From the NCBI GenBank assembly GCA_050247235.1, contig JBFWUN010000003.1:62001-126000 (forward strand): a stretch of DNA of 64,000 nucleotides, written 5' to 3'. Below the pieces are notes generated by a model. That model worked only from the letters and a program-made list of their open reading frames with translations. It was not told where the DNA came from and searched no databases. Numbering within the stretch: position 1 is the first letter of the stretch; every line of letters begins with the position of its first letter. Origin of the DNA: CAIKBL01 sp050247235 (lineage in GTDB: Bacteria; Pseudomonadota; Gammaproteobacteria; Ga0077536). This document shows positions 1 through 7,302 of the stretch, in pieces. The position numbers were made by a program, and so were the translations under genes.

Positions 1-2
1 TG

Positions 3-602
3 GTTCGCAGCGTGCCGCGCTACGAAAAACAGGTCTTCAGACCCTGCGGCAACCAGATAGTCGTTCTCTACCACGGCGATGTTTCGTATGTTCGCGGCCT
101 TCATAAGGCGGTAAGATCCATGCCCCTCTGGCGACCCGAGTTCCGACTGCACATCAGGGGTGCGGGAGACCCCGACTACATCGCGAGCCTGCAGCGGATT
201 GCGGCAGAGTCGGGAGTCGCAGATCGCCTGAGTTTCGAAGGACCCGTGCCGTTCAACGAGATAGTCGGGGCGGCGAATCGTGCGGACATCGGCTACTTCG
301 TCCACAAGGATGTGTCGCCGCAGAAGCGTTTCGTGCTGCCGAACAAGTTCTTCGAGTACATCATGGCCGGGCTGGCTCTCTGCGTCAGCGATCTACCGGA
401 AATGGCCCGCATCGTGCGCCGATACGACCTCGGCCTGCTCGTCGACGAGTACGACGAGCCTTCGATTGCCCGTGTCATCAACGGCTTCAGCCGCGACTCT
501 ATTGACCGCTACAAACGGGCGGCTCTTGAAGCGGCCGCGGTTCTGAACTGGGAAGCGGAACAACGAGCGATGTTAGACGCGTACGCCCAGATAACAGGAT
601 AG
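3..602 (+). CDS. Glycosyltransferase family 4, C-terminal part (5' end outside window)
   Basis: The reading frame is open to the left edge, so this is the C-terminal ~200 residues of a longer protein. It has the second Rossmann domain of GT-B glycosyltransferases: a YHGDVSYVRGL entry to the nucleotide-sugar domain, then FVLPNKFFEYIMAGLALCVS, which is the acidic/helical segment that binds the nucleotide sugar in GT4 enzymes. It should add a sugar to a lipid-linked repeat unit at the cytoplasmic face of the inner membrane. It ends 9 bp before the next glycosyltransferase, with which it shares the PNK-[LF]-FE-[FY]-I pattern. Donor and acceptor cannot be inferred. Confidence 0.85.
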   Translation, partial: VRSVPRYEKQVFRPCGNQIVVLYHGDVSYVRGLHKAVRSMPLWRPEFRLHIRGAGDPDYIASLQRIAAESGVADRLSFEGPVPFNEIVGAANRADIGYFVHKDVSPQKRFVLPNKFFEYIMAGLALCVSDLPEMARIVRRYDLGLLVDEYDEPSIARVINGFSRDSIDRYKRAALEAAAVLNWEAEQRAMLDAYAQITG

Positions 603-611
603 GCTTGCGCT

Positions 612-1787
612 GTGCGTCGCGCTTTAGTGCTCTGCCTCTCCAATCCGAATCGCGATCCGCGACCCCGAAGAGCGCTCGAGTGGCTGTCGTCCGAATTCGA
701 ACTTACGACCGCAGCGTTCGCACCCACTGAATTCGTTCACAGCCGCTTCGTCGACGTCTCCGCCCACGCGAAGCCGGCGCTCGGGGGTGTTGTGGGCTTC
801 CTGAGCCACGCCGCGTCCCTGAAGTTGAATTCGTTACTGGACCGCAACGAAGCATCGGAATGGACCAAGGGGCTGCGCGCCGCTCGAACGGAACTATCCG
901 GCGCCGCCTTCGATCTTGTCTTGTGTTTCGACGCCGAGCTTCTCCCGTTGGCAAACGCTGTCCGGGGCCGCGCCAAACTCATATTCGATGCCCGCGAATA
1001 CTACCCGGCACAGTTCGAGGACAGGTTGATCTGGCGCTCCTGTATGCGAGACTTCGCGTGGCACCTGTGTCGCTCCTACCTATCGCGCTGTGACGCGATC
1101 TTCACCGTCAGTGAAGGTCTCCGGGAGGGATACCGCACCACCTTCGGTGTCGATTCGGAGGTGCTGTACAGCTTGCCGAGCTATCGGGAGCTCGCGCCCA
1201 CCCCCGTGGACCCCTCATCGATACGGCTCGTCTATCATGGAAACGCGAACCCCAGTCGCGCCACTCACTTGATGGTCTCCTTTGCGCGGGCGCTGGAGCG
1301 GCGTTTTCTCATGGATTTCGTGGTACTCCCGCCAGACTCGCGCTACGTCGCGCGTCTGCGCCACGATGCCTCAGGCTGCGAACGAATTCGTTTTCTGGAG
1401 CCTTTGGCGTTCGAAGACATCGTCCCTTTCCTGAATCGGTACGATCTCGGCGTGTTCTACGTTCCGCCGACCAATTTCAACCTGAAGCACTGCATGCCAA
1501 ACAAGCTGTTCGAGTTCATCCAGGCGCGGCTGGGCGTAATCGTCGGGCCGTCGCCCGACATGAAGCGCTTCGTGGAGGCGACGGGCGTAGGTCTGGCCGG
1601 GAGCGAGTGGAACGTCAACTCGCTCGTCCGCGACGTGAACGCACTTGGCGTGCAGGACATCGAGCGCTACAAGCAACGCAGCCACGCCGTGGCTGCGGAT
1701 TACTCATCCCTAACTTCCGCGCGACAGTTCCGCGCGGCGGTCGAGCGGGTGATGTCCGCACCTGGTGTCAGCTCGAGCGGCGGATGA
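612..1787 (+). CDS. GT-B glycosyltransferase (family 4-like)
   Basis: This 391-residue protein starts at GTG 612. The N-terminal half (LVLCLSNPNRDPRPRRALEWL; LIFDAREYYPAQ around residue 120) resembles the acceptor domain of GT4 enzymes. The C-terminal half has VYHGNANPSR and KHCMPNKLFEFIQARLG, the donor-binding region, closely parallel to the preceding gene. The two may be successive transferases of one repeat unit. The stop overlaps the next start (ATGA at 1784), so the gene is translationally coupled to the decoration cassette. The sugar specificity is unknown. Confidence 0.85.
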   Translation: MRRALVLCLSNPNRDPRPRRALEWLSSEFELTTAAFAPTEFVHSRFVDVSAHAKPALGGVVGFLSHAASLKLNSLLDRNEASEWTKGLRAARTELSGAAFDLVLCFDAELLPLANAVRGRAKLIFDAREYYPAQFEDRLIWRSCMRDFAWHLCRSYLSRCDAIFTVSEGLREGYRTTFGVDSEVLYSLPSYRELAPTPVDPSSIRLVYHGNANPSRATHLMVSFARALERRFLMDFVVLPPDSRYVARLRHDASGCERIRFLEPLAFEDIVPFLNRYDLGVFYVPPTNFNLKHCMPNKLFEFIQARLGVIVGPSPDMKRFVEATGVGLAGSEWNVNSLVRDVNALGVQDIERYKQRSHAVAADYSSLTSARQFRAAVERVMSAPGVSSSGG

Positions 1788-2548
1788 GGGCCCGATACTT
1801 CCTTGCCACGGTGGCGCTTTCCTTCGTGGTCTGCGGCGTCACGTTGACCAATCTGGAAAGCCGCGGGGTAATCTGGAACTTGACGCGGACCCGATTGGGC
1901 TACGTCGAGGGATTCGCGCCAGCCAGCGCATTGAGTGCCCTGCCGGCGGTTGCGGATCTGAAGATCGCCGCGGTCGGCGGGCCCGAGTTCGTGGCCGCCG
2001 CCGAACGGGCACTTGGATCGGACACCCGGCTGCGGACATGCGTCATTCCAAACCCCGACGCAAGCGACGTTGCAGACTGCGTGGATGCTATCGGAAGTCG
2101 TTGGCCGCGACTCGCAATCGCGGCGGAGCTTCATCCGTTCTTTTTCTCCGACATCGTGGAGTCGGGCGAACGGCCGCGCTTCGATGTGCTGGATCACGAC
2201 CCTGCATGGCAGTGGTGGTCCATGCCACGCATCAGGCGTGCGTTCGAACTTGCAGGTGCCTGGGCAGGTGCCGGCTCGACTGGGCCGTCGACGGGTGCGG
2301 CGCGGCAGTTCGATCCGATGATGTCCTTCGTCCCGGAAACAGCCGCTCTGTCACGCGTGCGGGAACGCGCCGTATCCAGCGGTCTCGATATCTATTGGGT
2401 GGAGGCACCCGACAGTGGCAGATACGCGAGCGCGCCACGCTTCTGGTCAGCTTACGCGGAAGCTCGGGTCAGGCTTGCTGAAAGGCTGCGGCCGGGACAG
2501 TTGGTGGAGTTGAACCAGTTAGCCGGCAGGTTCCGTACGCCGAAATAA
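1784..2548 (+). CDS. Membrane-anchored periplasmic protein of the polysaccharide-acylation cassette
   Basis: This is a 254-residue protein. ATG 1784 is chosen because it overlaps the upstream stop and gives one N-terminal hydrophobic segment (about residues 5-22) followed by a soluble domain that should lie in the periplasm. I recognise no named family. The order beta-AAVGGPEFVAAAERAL ... LAIAAELHPFFFSD ... LDIYWVEAPDSGRY resembles the strand order of SGNH/DltD-like proteins. The GDS serine is replaced by GGP and no terminal D-x-x-H is present, so it would be inactive as an esterase. It lies directly upstream of the MBOAT gene, where alginate and Dlt systems keep their periplasmic partners. 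An accessory or acceptor-binding role is inference only. Confidence 0.6.
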   Translation: MRARYFLATVALSFVVCGVTLTNLESRGVIWNLTRTRLGYVEGFAPASALSALPAVADLKIAAVGGPEFVAAAERALGSDTRLRTCVIPNPDASDVADCVDAIGSRWPRLAIAAELHPFFFSDIVESGERPRFDVLDHDPAWQWWSMPRIRRAFELAGAWAGAGSTGPSTGAARQFDPMMSFVPETAALSRVRERAVSSGLDIYWVEAPDSGRYASAPRFWSAYAEARVRLAERLRPGQLVELNQLAGRFRTPK

Positions 2549-2573
2549 ATGACTCGATCAGGCGACGGAAGTC

Positions 2574-3767
2574 ATGTTCTACCACCCACAGCTCGCAATC
2601 TTGCTGCTGCTCGTCGGCGCATCGATCTACTGGTCGATTCCGCCAACCCGCCCCGGAGTCCGCATGGGTTGGTTAGTGACATTCTCGGTAGCGGCAATAG
2701 GGTTAGCGGCGCCATACGCGGTGTTGATTTCCCTGGCGATGTCGCTGATGGTAGTAGGGTGGTCCATCGTATTCGAACGGCAAGGACGCGCCGCCGCGCA
2801 GCGCTCGGGCACGATCGTCCGACAGCACAGCGTACTGCTCTTCTGGACTGCGCTCTGCAGCGTCCTGGCGATACCCGTGCTGCTCGATATTCGGAACGTG
2901 TCCGATCCCGTCATCGTGCTGGGTGTCTCCTACGTGCTTCTCAAGTCAGTCGTTGCGTTGATGGACTCCTATGCCGCGAGACGGCGACTCGGGCTGCGGC
3001 AGGTCGCGCTGATGAACTGCTTCTTGCCGATCTACTCCGCCGGTCCCATTGAGGGACCGGCCGCTTTTGCGCCAAGTGCGTTCGAGAACAGGTTGAATGC
3101 CAAGGGTATCGCGAATGGACTTTCCCGAATTACGATCGGCATTTTCAAAACATACTTCATCGCCGAAACGATCATTTCAGGTTTTCTCGACGCACGGTTT
3201 GCCGACGTACTCTCGTCACCGGAGAGATACGGTCCGGCGAGCCTGGGAGCATTCGTGCTGGTGCGTTTTCTGCATGTCTATGTGAATTTTAGCGGCTACA
3301 GCGACATGGCGATCGGTGCGAGTTTGCTCTTCGGCCTGCGGGTATCAGAGAACTTTCGTCATCCATGGTGTGCGACGAATCTCCAGGAATTTTGGCGTCG
3401 CTGGCATATGTCGCTGGCGCGATTCGTCCAGCAGTACGTCTACCTGCGCCTTACCGTAATCCTGCGACGACCGTATGTCGCTCTTTTCATTGCCTTCGTG
3501 CTCGCGGGGCTGTGGCACAAGGTCGCGCTCGGATACCTGCTGTGGGGCATTGGCCACGGCGCAGGTCTGGTCACCTATGCATTCCTCCGGCGGCGATTGG
3601 GCGCGAAGGCCACGTATCGGCGGGTCAGCGCTTCTTTGCCGTACACTTTTCTGAGCTGGCTGTCGACCATGAGCTACGTTGCCTTCCTGTCGTTGCTCGC
3701 CAACGAAGACCTTTCCACAGTCGGTCGTTTGGCGCTGGCTTTCATCGGCATGCGAGCGGACGCATGA
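2574..3767 (+). CDS. MBOAT family O-acyltransferase (AlgI/DltB-like)
   Basis: This 397-residue multi-pass membrane protein carries the AlgI/DltB hallmarks: VNFSGYSDMAIGASLLFGLR, then NLQEFWRRWHMSL, then AGLWHKVALGYLLWGIGHG. The invariant MBOAT histidine is the one in GLWH (residue 315), near the centre of the membrane. Such proteins pass acyl groups from a cytoplasmic thioester through the membrane to an extracytoplasmic polymer. It is slightly shorter than typical AlgI (about 470-520) and close to DltB (about 400). Its stop overlaps the start of a 45-residue membrane peptide (ATGA at 3764). A ligase, an SGNH protein and a carrier protein follow, which argues for a Dlt-like aminoacyl donor rather than acetyl-CoA. 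Confidence 0.9.
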   Translation: MFYHPQLAILLLLVGASIYWSIPPTRPGVRMGWLVTFSVAAIGLAAPYAVLISLAMSLMVVGWSIVFERQGRAAAQRSGTIVRQHSVLLFWTALCSVLAIPVLLDIRNVSDPVIVLGVSYVLLKSVVALMDSYAARRRLGLRQVALMNCFLPIYSAGPIEGPAAFAPSAFENRLNAKGIANGLSRITIGIFKTYFIAETIISGFLDARFADVLSSPERYGPASLGAFVLVRFLHVYVNFSGYSDMAIGASLLFGLRVSENFRHPWCATNLQEFWRRWHMSLARFVQQYVYLRLTVILRRPYVALFIAFVLAGLWHKVALGYLLWGIGHGAGLVTYAFLRRRLGAKATYRRVSASLPYTFLSWLSTMSYVAFLSLLANEDLSTVGRLALAFIGMRADA

Positions 3768-3901
3768 CGAAAGACGCCGCGCGAGAACCAATGGAGATAG
3801 TCCGCGATGTCTTGCAGGCGATCACTACGGGTCTTGCGCTCCTGTACTATGTTTCCGCGTTTCCGCTGGGCCAGATTCTGTTCGTGTACCAACAATACTG
3901 A
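3764..3901 (+). CDS. DltX-like membrane microprotein (45 aa)
   Basis: This small ORF starts in an ATGA overlap with the MBOAT stop. It encodes a charged N-terminus (MTKDAAREP), one hydrophobic segment (about residues 16-40) and the C-terminal tail LFVYQQY. The last six residues, F-V-Y-Q-Q-Y, match the F-x-Y-x-x-[FY] C-terminal pattern of Gram-positive DltX peptides, whose tyrosine has been reported to act as an acyl relay between DltB and the polymer. Tyr42 would be the equivalent. Position beside the MBOAT gene, size, single transmembrane segment and tail all agree. The gene is easily missed because of its length. The family assignment is inference from these features, not from an alignment search. 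Confidence 0.75.
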   Translation: MTKDAAREPMEIVRDVLQAITTGLALLYYVSAFPLGQILFVYQQY

Positions 3902-3929
3902 CGGCTTCGGCCCTGAGAGTTCGAACGCG

Positions 3930-5117
3930 ATGAATGAAATCTTGATCGAGTATCCACCTGGCTGGCGGGGCAATCCGGAGCTCGAGAAGGATGTTGGAGA
4001 GAAGATCTACTATCTCTCACGACTCATCACCGGCTTTTCATTCACTGCACAAGGGCTGCGCCTGAATCTTGAGGCTGGCAGGCTCGATTTGGTCGCACTC
4101 AAGGAAGACGCGCTCGAGCTGCTCAGAATGTTGAGTGCGTCATACCAACGAGCAACCCATACTATCCTGGCTGAGGGAAGTGGTGCCCTCGAACCGGCAT
4201 TCGACGCGTTCAGCGCACTGGTGTCGGATCGTCAGATCAAGATGACTCTTCCCGGCGTGCCCGCGTTGCGGGGCGATTTTCTCATGCTGCTCCAGGCCCT
4301 GGACCGCGCCTTTCGAGAGTACGGCCAAGGTCTCGGCGCATGCGAACAGCGCTACGGAACCACGCTGCCTACGCGCAGCTTGATTGATTCCGGTTATCTG
4401 CAGAGCTTTCCTCAACACGCGCTGCTCGTCGGTGCGATTCACCACGACCTGGATTCCCTGCAAGCAATCGCGGCCGAGCCGGGACGCTTCTCCGCCGTAA
4501 ACGAATTGGACACACTGGTCAGCGATCACCACCAGATTCTCGCGCCCACGGTGTGTGGCCACTGTTTCGAAACGTTGAAGGAGCAGCGAATCGATCGCAC
4601 CCCTCTGCTCGTGACGGCGATGGGTTACTGTCATCGTCACGAAGGTCGAAACCACGCCCGTTTCGAGCGGCTGCAGACTTACTCGATGCGGGAGATCGTG
4701 TTTTTTGGAGACGAGAGCTTCGTTCGCGGAACGCAGGAGCGTATCCTAGCGCACTGCAGGGAACTCATGGTTGCATGGAACATGACCTGGCGGGTGGTCG
4801 TCGCGTCGGACCCGTTCTTCGCAACCGCGAACGCGAAGAGACGTTCGTATCAGACGGCGCTGCGACTCAAGTACGAGCTGCAGGCGCTGCTGCCCGAACG
4901 CGAAGAGTGGATCGCCATCGCGTCGTTCAACCATCACCAGGAAAGCCTCGTGAAGGCTTACGGTATATCGCATGGCGACGATGAGAGCGCGCGCCTGAAC
5001 AGCGGTTGTTTCGGGGTAGGCCTCGAGCGGCTTTGCTTTGCGGTCTTCGCCCAGAAGGGTTTGGACACGGCGCGCTGGCCACTCGACTTGCAACGCAAGG
5101 TAGAACGTCTCGGATGA
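3930..5117 (+). CDS. Amino acid--[carrier protein] ligase (class II aaRS / atypical SerRS paralogue)
   Basis: This 395-residue protein starts at ATG 3930. Class II synthetase motif 2 is clear: GYCHRHEG (Arg236, Glu238), then RFERLQTYSMREIVFFG. Motif 3 is CFGVGLERL (residues 360-368). Cys209 (in TVCGHC), Glu255 (in SMRE) and Cys360 match the Cys-Glu-Cys zinc site of atypical seryl-tRNA synthetases. The N-terminal ~200 residues are not a tRNA-binding coiled coil of standard SerRS. Characterised paralogues in rhizobia activate glycine or alanine and load the phosphopantetheine of a dedicated carrier protein instead of tRNA. A carrier protein is encoded two genes downstream, supporting that role here. 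The stop overlaps the next start (ATGA at 5114). Amino-acid specificity is not readable. Confidence 0.82.
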   Translation: MNEILIEYPPGWRGNPELEKDVGEKIYYLSRLITGFSFTAQGLRLNLEAGRLDLVALKEDALELLRMLSASYQRATHTILAEGSGALEPAFDAFSALVSDRQIKMTLPGVPALRGDFLMLLQALDRAFREYGQGLGACEQRYGTTLPTRSLIDSGYLQSFPQHALLVGAIHHDLDSLQAIAAEPGRFSAVNELDTLVSDHHQILAPTVCGHCFETLKEQRIDRTPLLVTAMGYCHRHEGRNHARFERLQTYSMREIVFFGDESFVRGTQERILAHCRELMVAWNMTWRVVVASDPFFATANAKRRSYQTALRLKYELQALLPEREEWIAIASFNHHQESLVKAYGISHGDDESARLNSGCFGVGLERLCFAVFAQKGLDTARWPLDLQRKVERLG

Positions 5118-6133
5118 TCACCGAGTTTGGCGCGGGCTCTTCGGGCGAAAGGCGCTTACGCACGGGGCTGCGTGTGCTTGCCGCGTTGGGTGTCCTGGGT
5201 GGCGTATTTGGCGGAATCCTCGTCTTCGGTACCGCGCCGTGGCGATACGCGGAATATCCATGCCAGTACGCACTGATCTACGGTGAACGGGGTCCGGTCG
5301 ATCTCGCGATTGTCGGTTCTTCCCGTTCCGTGCTAGGGGTGGGTGCTGCCGAGATCGCGGAAGTCCTGCGACCAACCGCAGGACGCGAGGTAGTCGTTTA
5401 CGATCTTTCCAAATCCTGGCGCGGCGAAGGTATGAACTACACCTTCGTGCGGGATCTGCTGGACAATCGACAGGTCAGACATCTTCTGGTGGAGGCCAAT
5501 CTACCAGAAGCAGGAAGCTATCATGCGCACTGGTACCTGGCCGCGAGGTACGAAGACCTTGTACGGAATATCGCGTTCGAGCAACGCCACGGATTCGCCT
5601 TGCGACCAATCGCCCGCGCGGCGCGCATGGTCGCTGACCGCCTTGTCGATCGCGTCGCCCGATACCTGACCGGCGAAGTCCGGCCCGCACCGCTTGCATC
5701 GAGCAGCCGGCCAGCTGCGACCAAGGACTGCATGGTGCGAGAGGAACCGGTCAAACCCGATGCGCTTGCCGCGCGCGCCGCGGCCCACGCGAAGTACTAC
5801 CGAGGCCAGGTGTGGCATTGGGACATGGAAAGCCGCGACGCGCTCCACGATACGGGGTTCTACGGAGCGCTTGTCTCACTCGCGAGTTCCCGCGGCGTGA
5901 CGTTGCATTTCTACTACGTACACGAGCGACATTACAGCCGGCTCGACCCGGCATTTGCCTCGGCATTTCAGCAAACCACCGGCGCGCCTCTGCTGATTCC
6001 GCCGGATGACCTGGTTGATCGACTGGAAGCTGACGGCTACGCCGATCCGACGCACATGAATCCTCATGGCCGCGCACTCTATTCGGCGTGGCTGGCCAAA
6101 CGCCTTATATCTGAACTGAACGGCAAGATATGA
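5114..6133 (+). CDS. Membrane-anchored SGNH/DltD-like acyltransferase or esterase
   Basis: This 339-residue protein has an N-terminal signal anchor (about residues 20-42, LRVLAALGVLGGVFGGILVF) and a periplasmic domain. Block I is IVGSSRSVLGVG, with Ser70 as the candidate nucleophile. Block V is DPTHMNPHG, with Asp311 and His314. This gives the Ser-Asp-His triad order of DltD and of AlgJ/AlgX-like proteins. In Dlt systems DltD completes transfer of the aminoacyl group onto the polymer outside the membrane; that role fits this gene's place between the ligase and the carrier protein. Both ends overlap neighbouring genes (ATGA at 5114 and 6130). A hydrolytic editing role is the alternative. Confidence 0.8.
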   Translation: MITEFGAGSSGERRLRTGLRVLAALGVLGGVFGGILVFGTAPWRYAEYPCQYALIYGERGPVDLAIVGSSRSVLGVGAAEIAEVLRPTAGREVVVYDLSKSWRGEGMNYTFVRDLLDNRQVRHLLVEANLPEAGSYHAHWYLAARYEDLVRNIAFEQRHGFALRPIARAARMVADRLVDRVARYLTGEVRPAPLASSSRPAATKDCMVREEPVKPDALAARAAAHAKYYRGQVWHWDMESRDALHDTGFYGALVSLASSRGVTLHFYYVHERHYSRLDPAFASAFQQTTGAPLLIPPDDLVDRLEADGYADPTHMNPHGRALYSAWLAKRLISELNGKI

Positions 6134-6369
6134 ACGTAGATTCGAGGTTGATCGACCAGCTCTGCGCGCTGTTCGGCGAACAGTATCGCGGCGAGATATC
6201 ACTGCAAACCACCATGGACGACATCCCCGAATGGGATTCGCTTTCATTCGTCGACGTCGTCTGTGCCCTGGAGACCACTTTCAACGTGACCGTCGGTCCG
6301 AATGACGCTGCGAACATGACCAGCGTCGGCGCCATTCAGGAATTTCTGCGCAACGCGGGCGCGCTCTGA
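6130..6369 (+). CDS. Acyl carrier protein (DltC-like)
   Basis: This acidic, helical 79-residue protein has the phosphopantetheine attachment motif EWDSLSFVDVV; Ser37 is the predicted 4'-phosphopantetheine site. Helix II continues with CALETTFNVTV, typical of ACP/DltC proteins. It is the likely acceptor of the amino acid activated by the ligase at 3930-5117 and the donor for the MBOAT protein. The start overlaps the SGNH gene stop (ATGA). A general fatty-acid ACP is unlikely because no fab genes are near and the gene is coupled to the envelope cassette. A phosphopantetheinyl transferase must be supplied from elsewhere. Confidence 0.9.
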   Translation: MNVDSRLIDQLCALFGEQYRGEISLQTTMDDIPEWDSLSFVDVVCALETTFNVTVGPNDAANMTSVGAIQEFLRNAGAL

Positions 6370-6384
6370 GCAGCGCCGCCGCCG

Positions 6385-6390
6385 TACAAT
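6385..6390 (+). promoter_or_regulatory. Possible -10 element (TACAAT)
   Basis: TACAAT lies 34 bp before the sulfotransferase start, in the only non-coding gap (about 54 bp) of this part of the locus. No convincing -35 hexamer is visible 17 bp upstream. It could allow internal transcription of the genes from 6424 onward. Confidence 0.3.
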
Positions 6391-6423
6391 CACCCGAACG
6401 TTTCGCCTCGTAACGCGTCCCAG

Positions 6424-7302
6424 ATGAGAGCGGATTGCTCAATCTTCTTCGGCACCGGTGCCGGTCGCTGTGGCACGATGGCGCTGGCCAATCTCCTGAA
6501 TGCGGAACCGGACGTGCTTTGCTGTCATGAAGGTCAGATACGTCATTTGGAGCAGATTGGTGACCAACATCTGCCGTATATGACGCTCGAGAATTTCCAG
6601 GCCTACCGCCATCCAGAGCGTGCCAAAGCAACTTTCGCGGCCAAGCGTCGCGAGATGCGCGCGCTCGGTGCGCACTTGAATCTGCGCGCGATCGGCGACA
6701 TCGCCTACAACAACGCGCCTTTCGTCCACGTGATCCCTAGTCTGTTTCCGGATGCGCGTCTGGTGGTGCTTACGAGGGACGGCCGGGACTTCGTGCGATC
6801 GGCCTACACGCGCCAGCGACCCGATCCGACGCCCGTAGGATGGCTTGACGAGAATACCGAACTCTCCCGTATCGAACGTTTCGTCGCGCTGGGAAGATTG
6901 CGGCCGCTGGATTCCGAGGCGCCGAATTCCGAGTGGCGGCGAATGTCTGTGGTCGCTAAGAACGCCTGGCTATGGGCAGAGACCTATCGGCTAATCCTGG
7001 ATGGACTCGTCGCTTGGGATGAGAATCGCGTGCAATTCGTGCGCCTCGAGGACTTCCGCACCTCTCCACGTGAACAGTATGGGCATGTTCGCCGATTTCT
7101 GGGGCTCGATGACGCGCCGTTGCCACCGGCCGTGGAAATGCTGCTCGTGCAACCGATCAATCGGCGCGACGAGTCCGCAAAAGTCCTTCCCGACTGGCGT
7201 GCATGGACTGCCCCGGAAACAGAGGATTTCTGGCGGTACGCCGGCCCGATGATGGGACGTCTTGGCTATGCGAAGGACGATGAAGCAAGTGTTACGGCAT
7301 GA
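6424..7302 (+). CDS. Sulfotransferase family protein
   Basis: This 292-residue protein has a 5'-phosphosulfate-binding loop near the N-terminus, FFGTGAGRCGTMALANLL. A second motif, VVLTRDGRDFVRSAYTR, corresponds to the 3'-phosphate-binding Arg/Ser segment of PAPS-dependent sulfotransferases. It would transfer sulfate from PAPS to a hydroxyl or amino group of a glycan or lipid precursor in the cytoplasm. No signal peptide is seen. Its stop overlaps the next start (ATGA at 7299). In this context the substrate is likely the exopolysaccharide or its precursor, which is inference. No PAPS synthesis genes are in the window. Confidence 0.82.
   Translation: MRADCSIFFGTGAGRCGTMALANLLNAEPDVLCCHEGQIRHLEQIGDQHLPYMTLENFQAYRHPERAKATFAAKRREMRALGAHLNLRAIGDIAYNNAPFVHVIPSLFPDARLVVLTRDGRDFVRSAYTRQRPDPTPVGWLDENTELSRIERFVALGRLRPLDSEAPNSEWRRMSVVAKNAWLWAETYRLILDGLVAWDENRVQFVRLEDFRTSPREQYGHVRRFLGLDDAPLPPAVEMLLVQPINRRDESAKVLPDWRAWTAPETEDFWRYAGPMMGRLGYAKDDEASVTA

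Noticed and set aside
2549..3052. Alternative ATG start directly after the 1784-2548 gene
   Set aside because: It is in a different frame from the MBOAT gene and gives an Arg-rich protein without membrane segments.
3930..5117. Assignment as a functional seryl-tRNA synthetase
   Set aside because: There is no standard tRNA-binding coiled coil, and the gene is coupled to a carrier protein and an MBOAT system.
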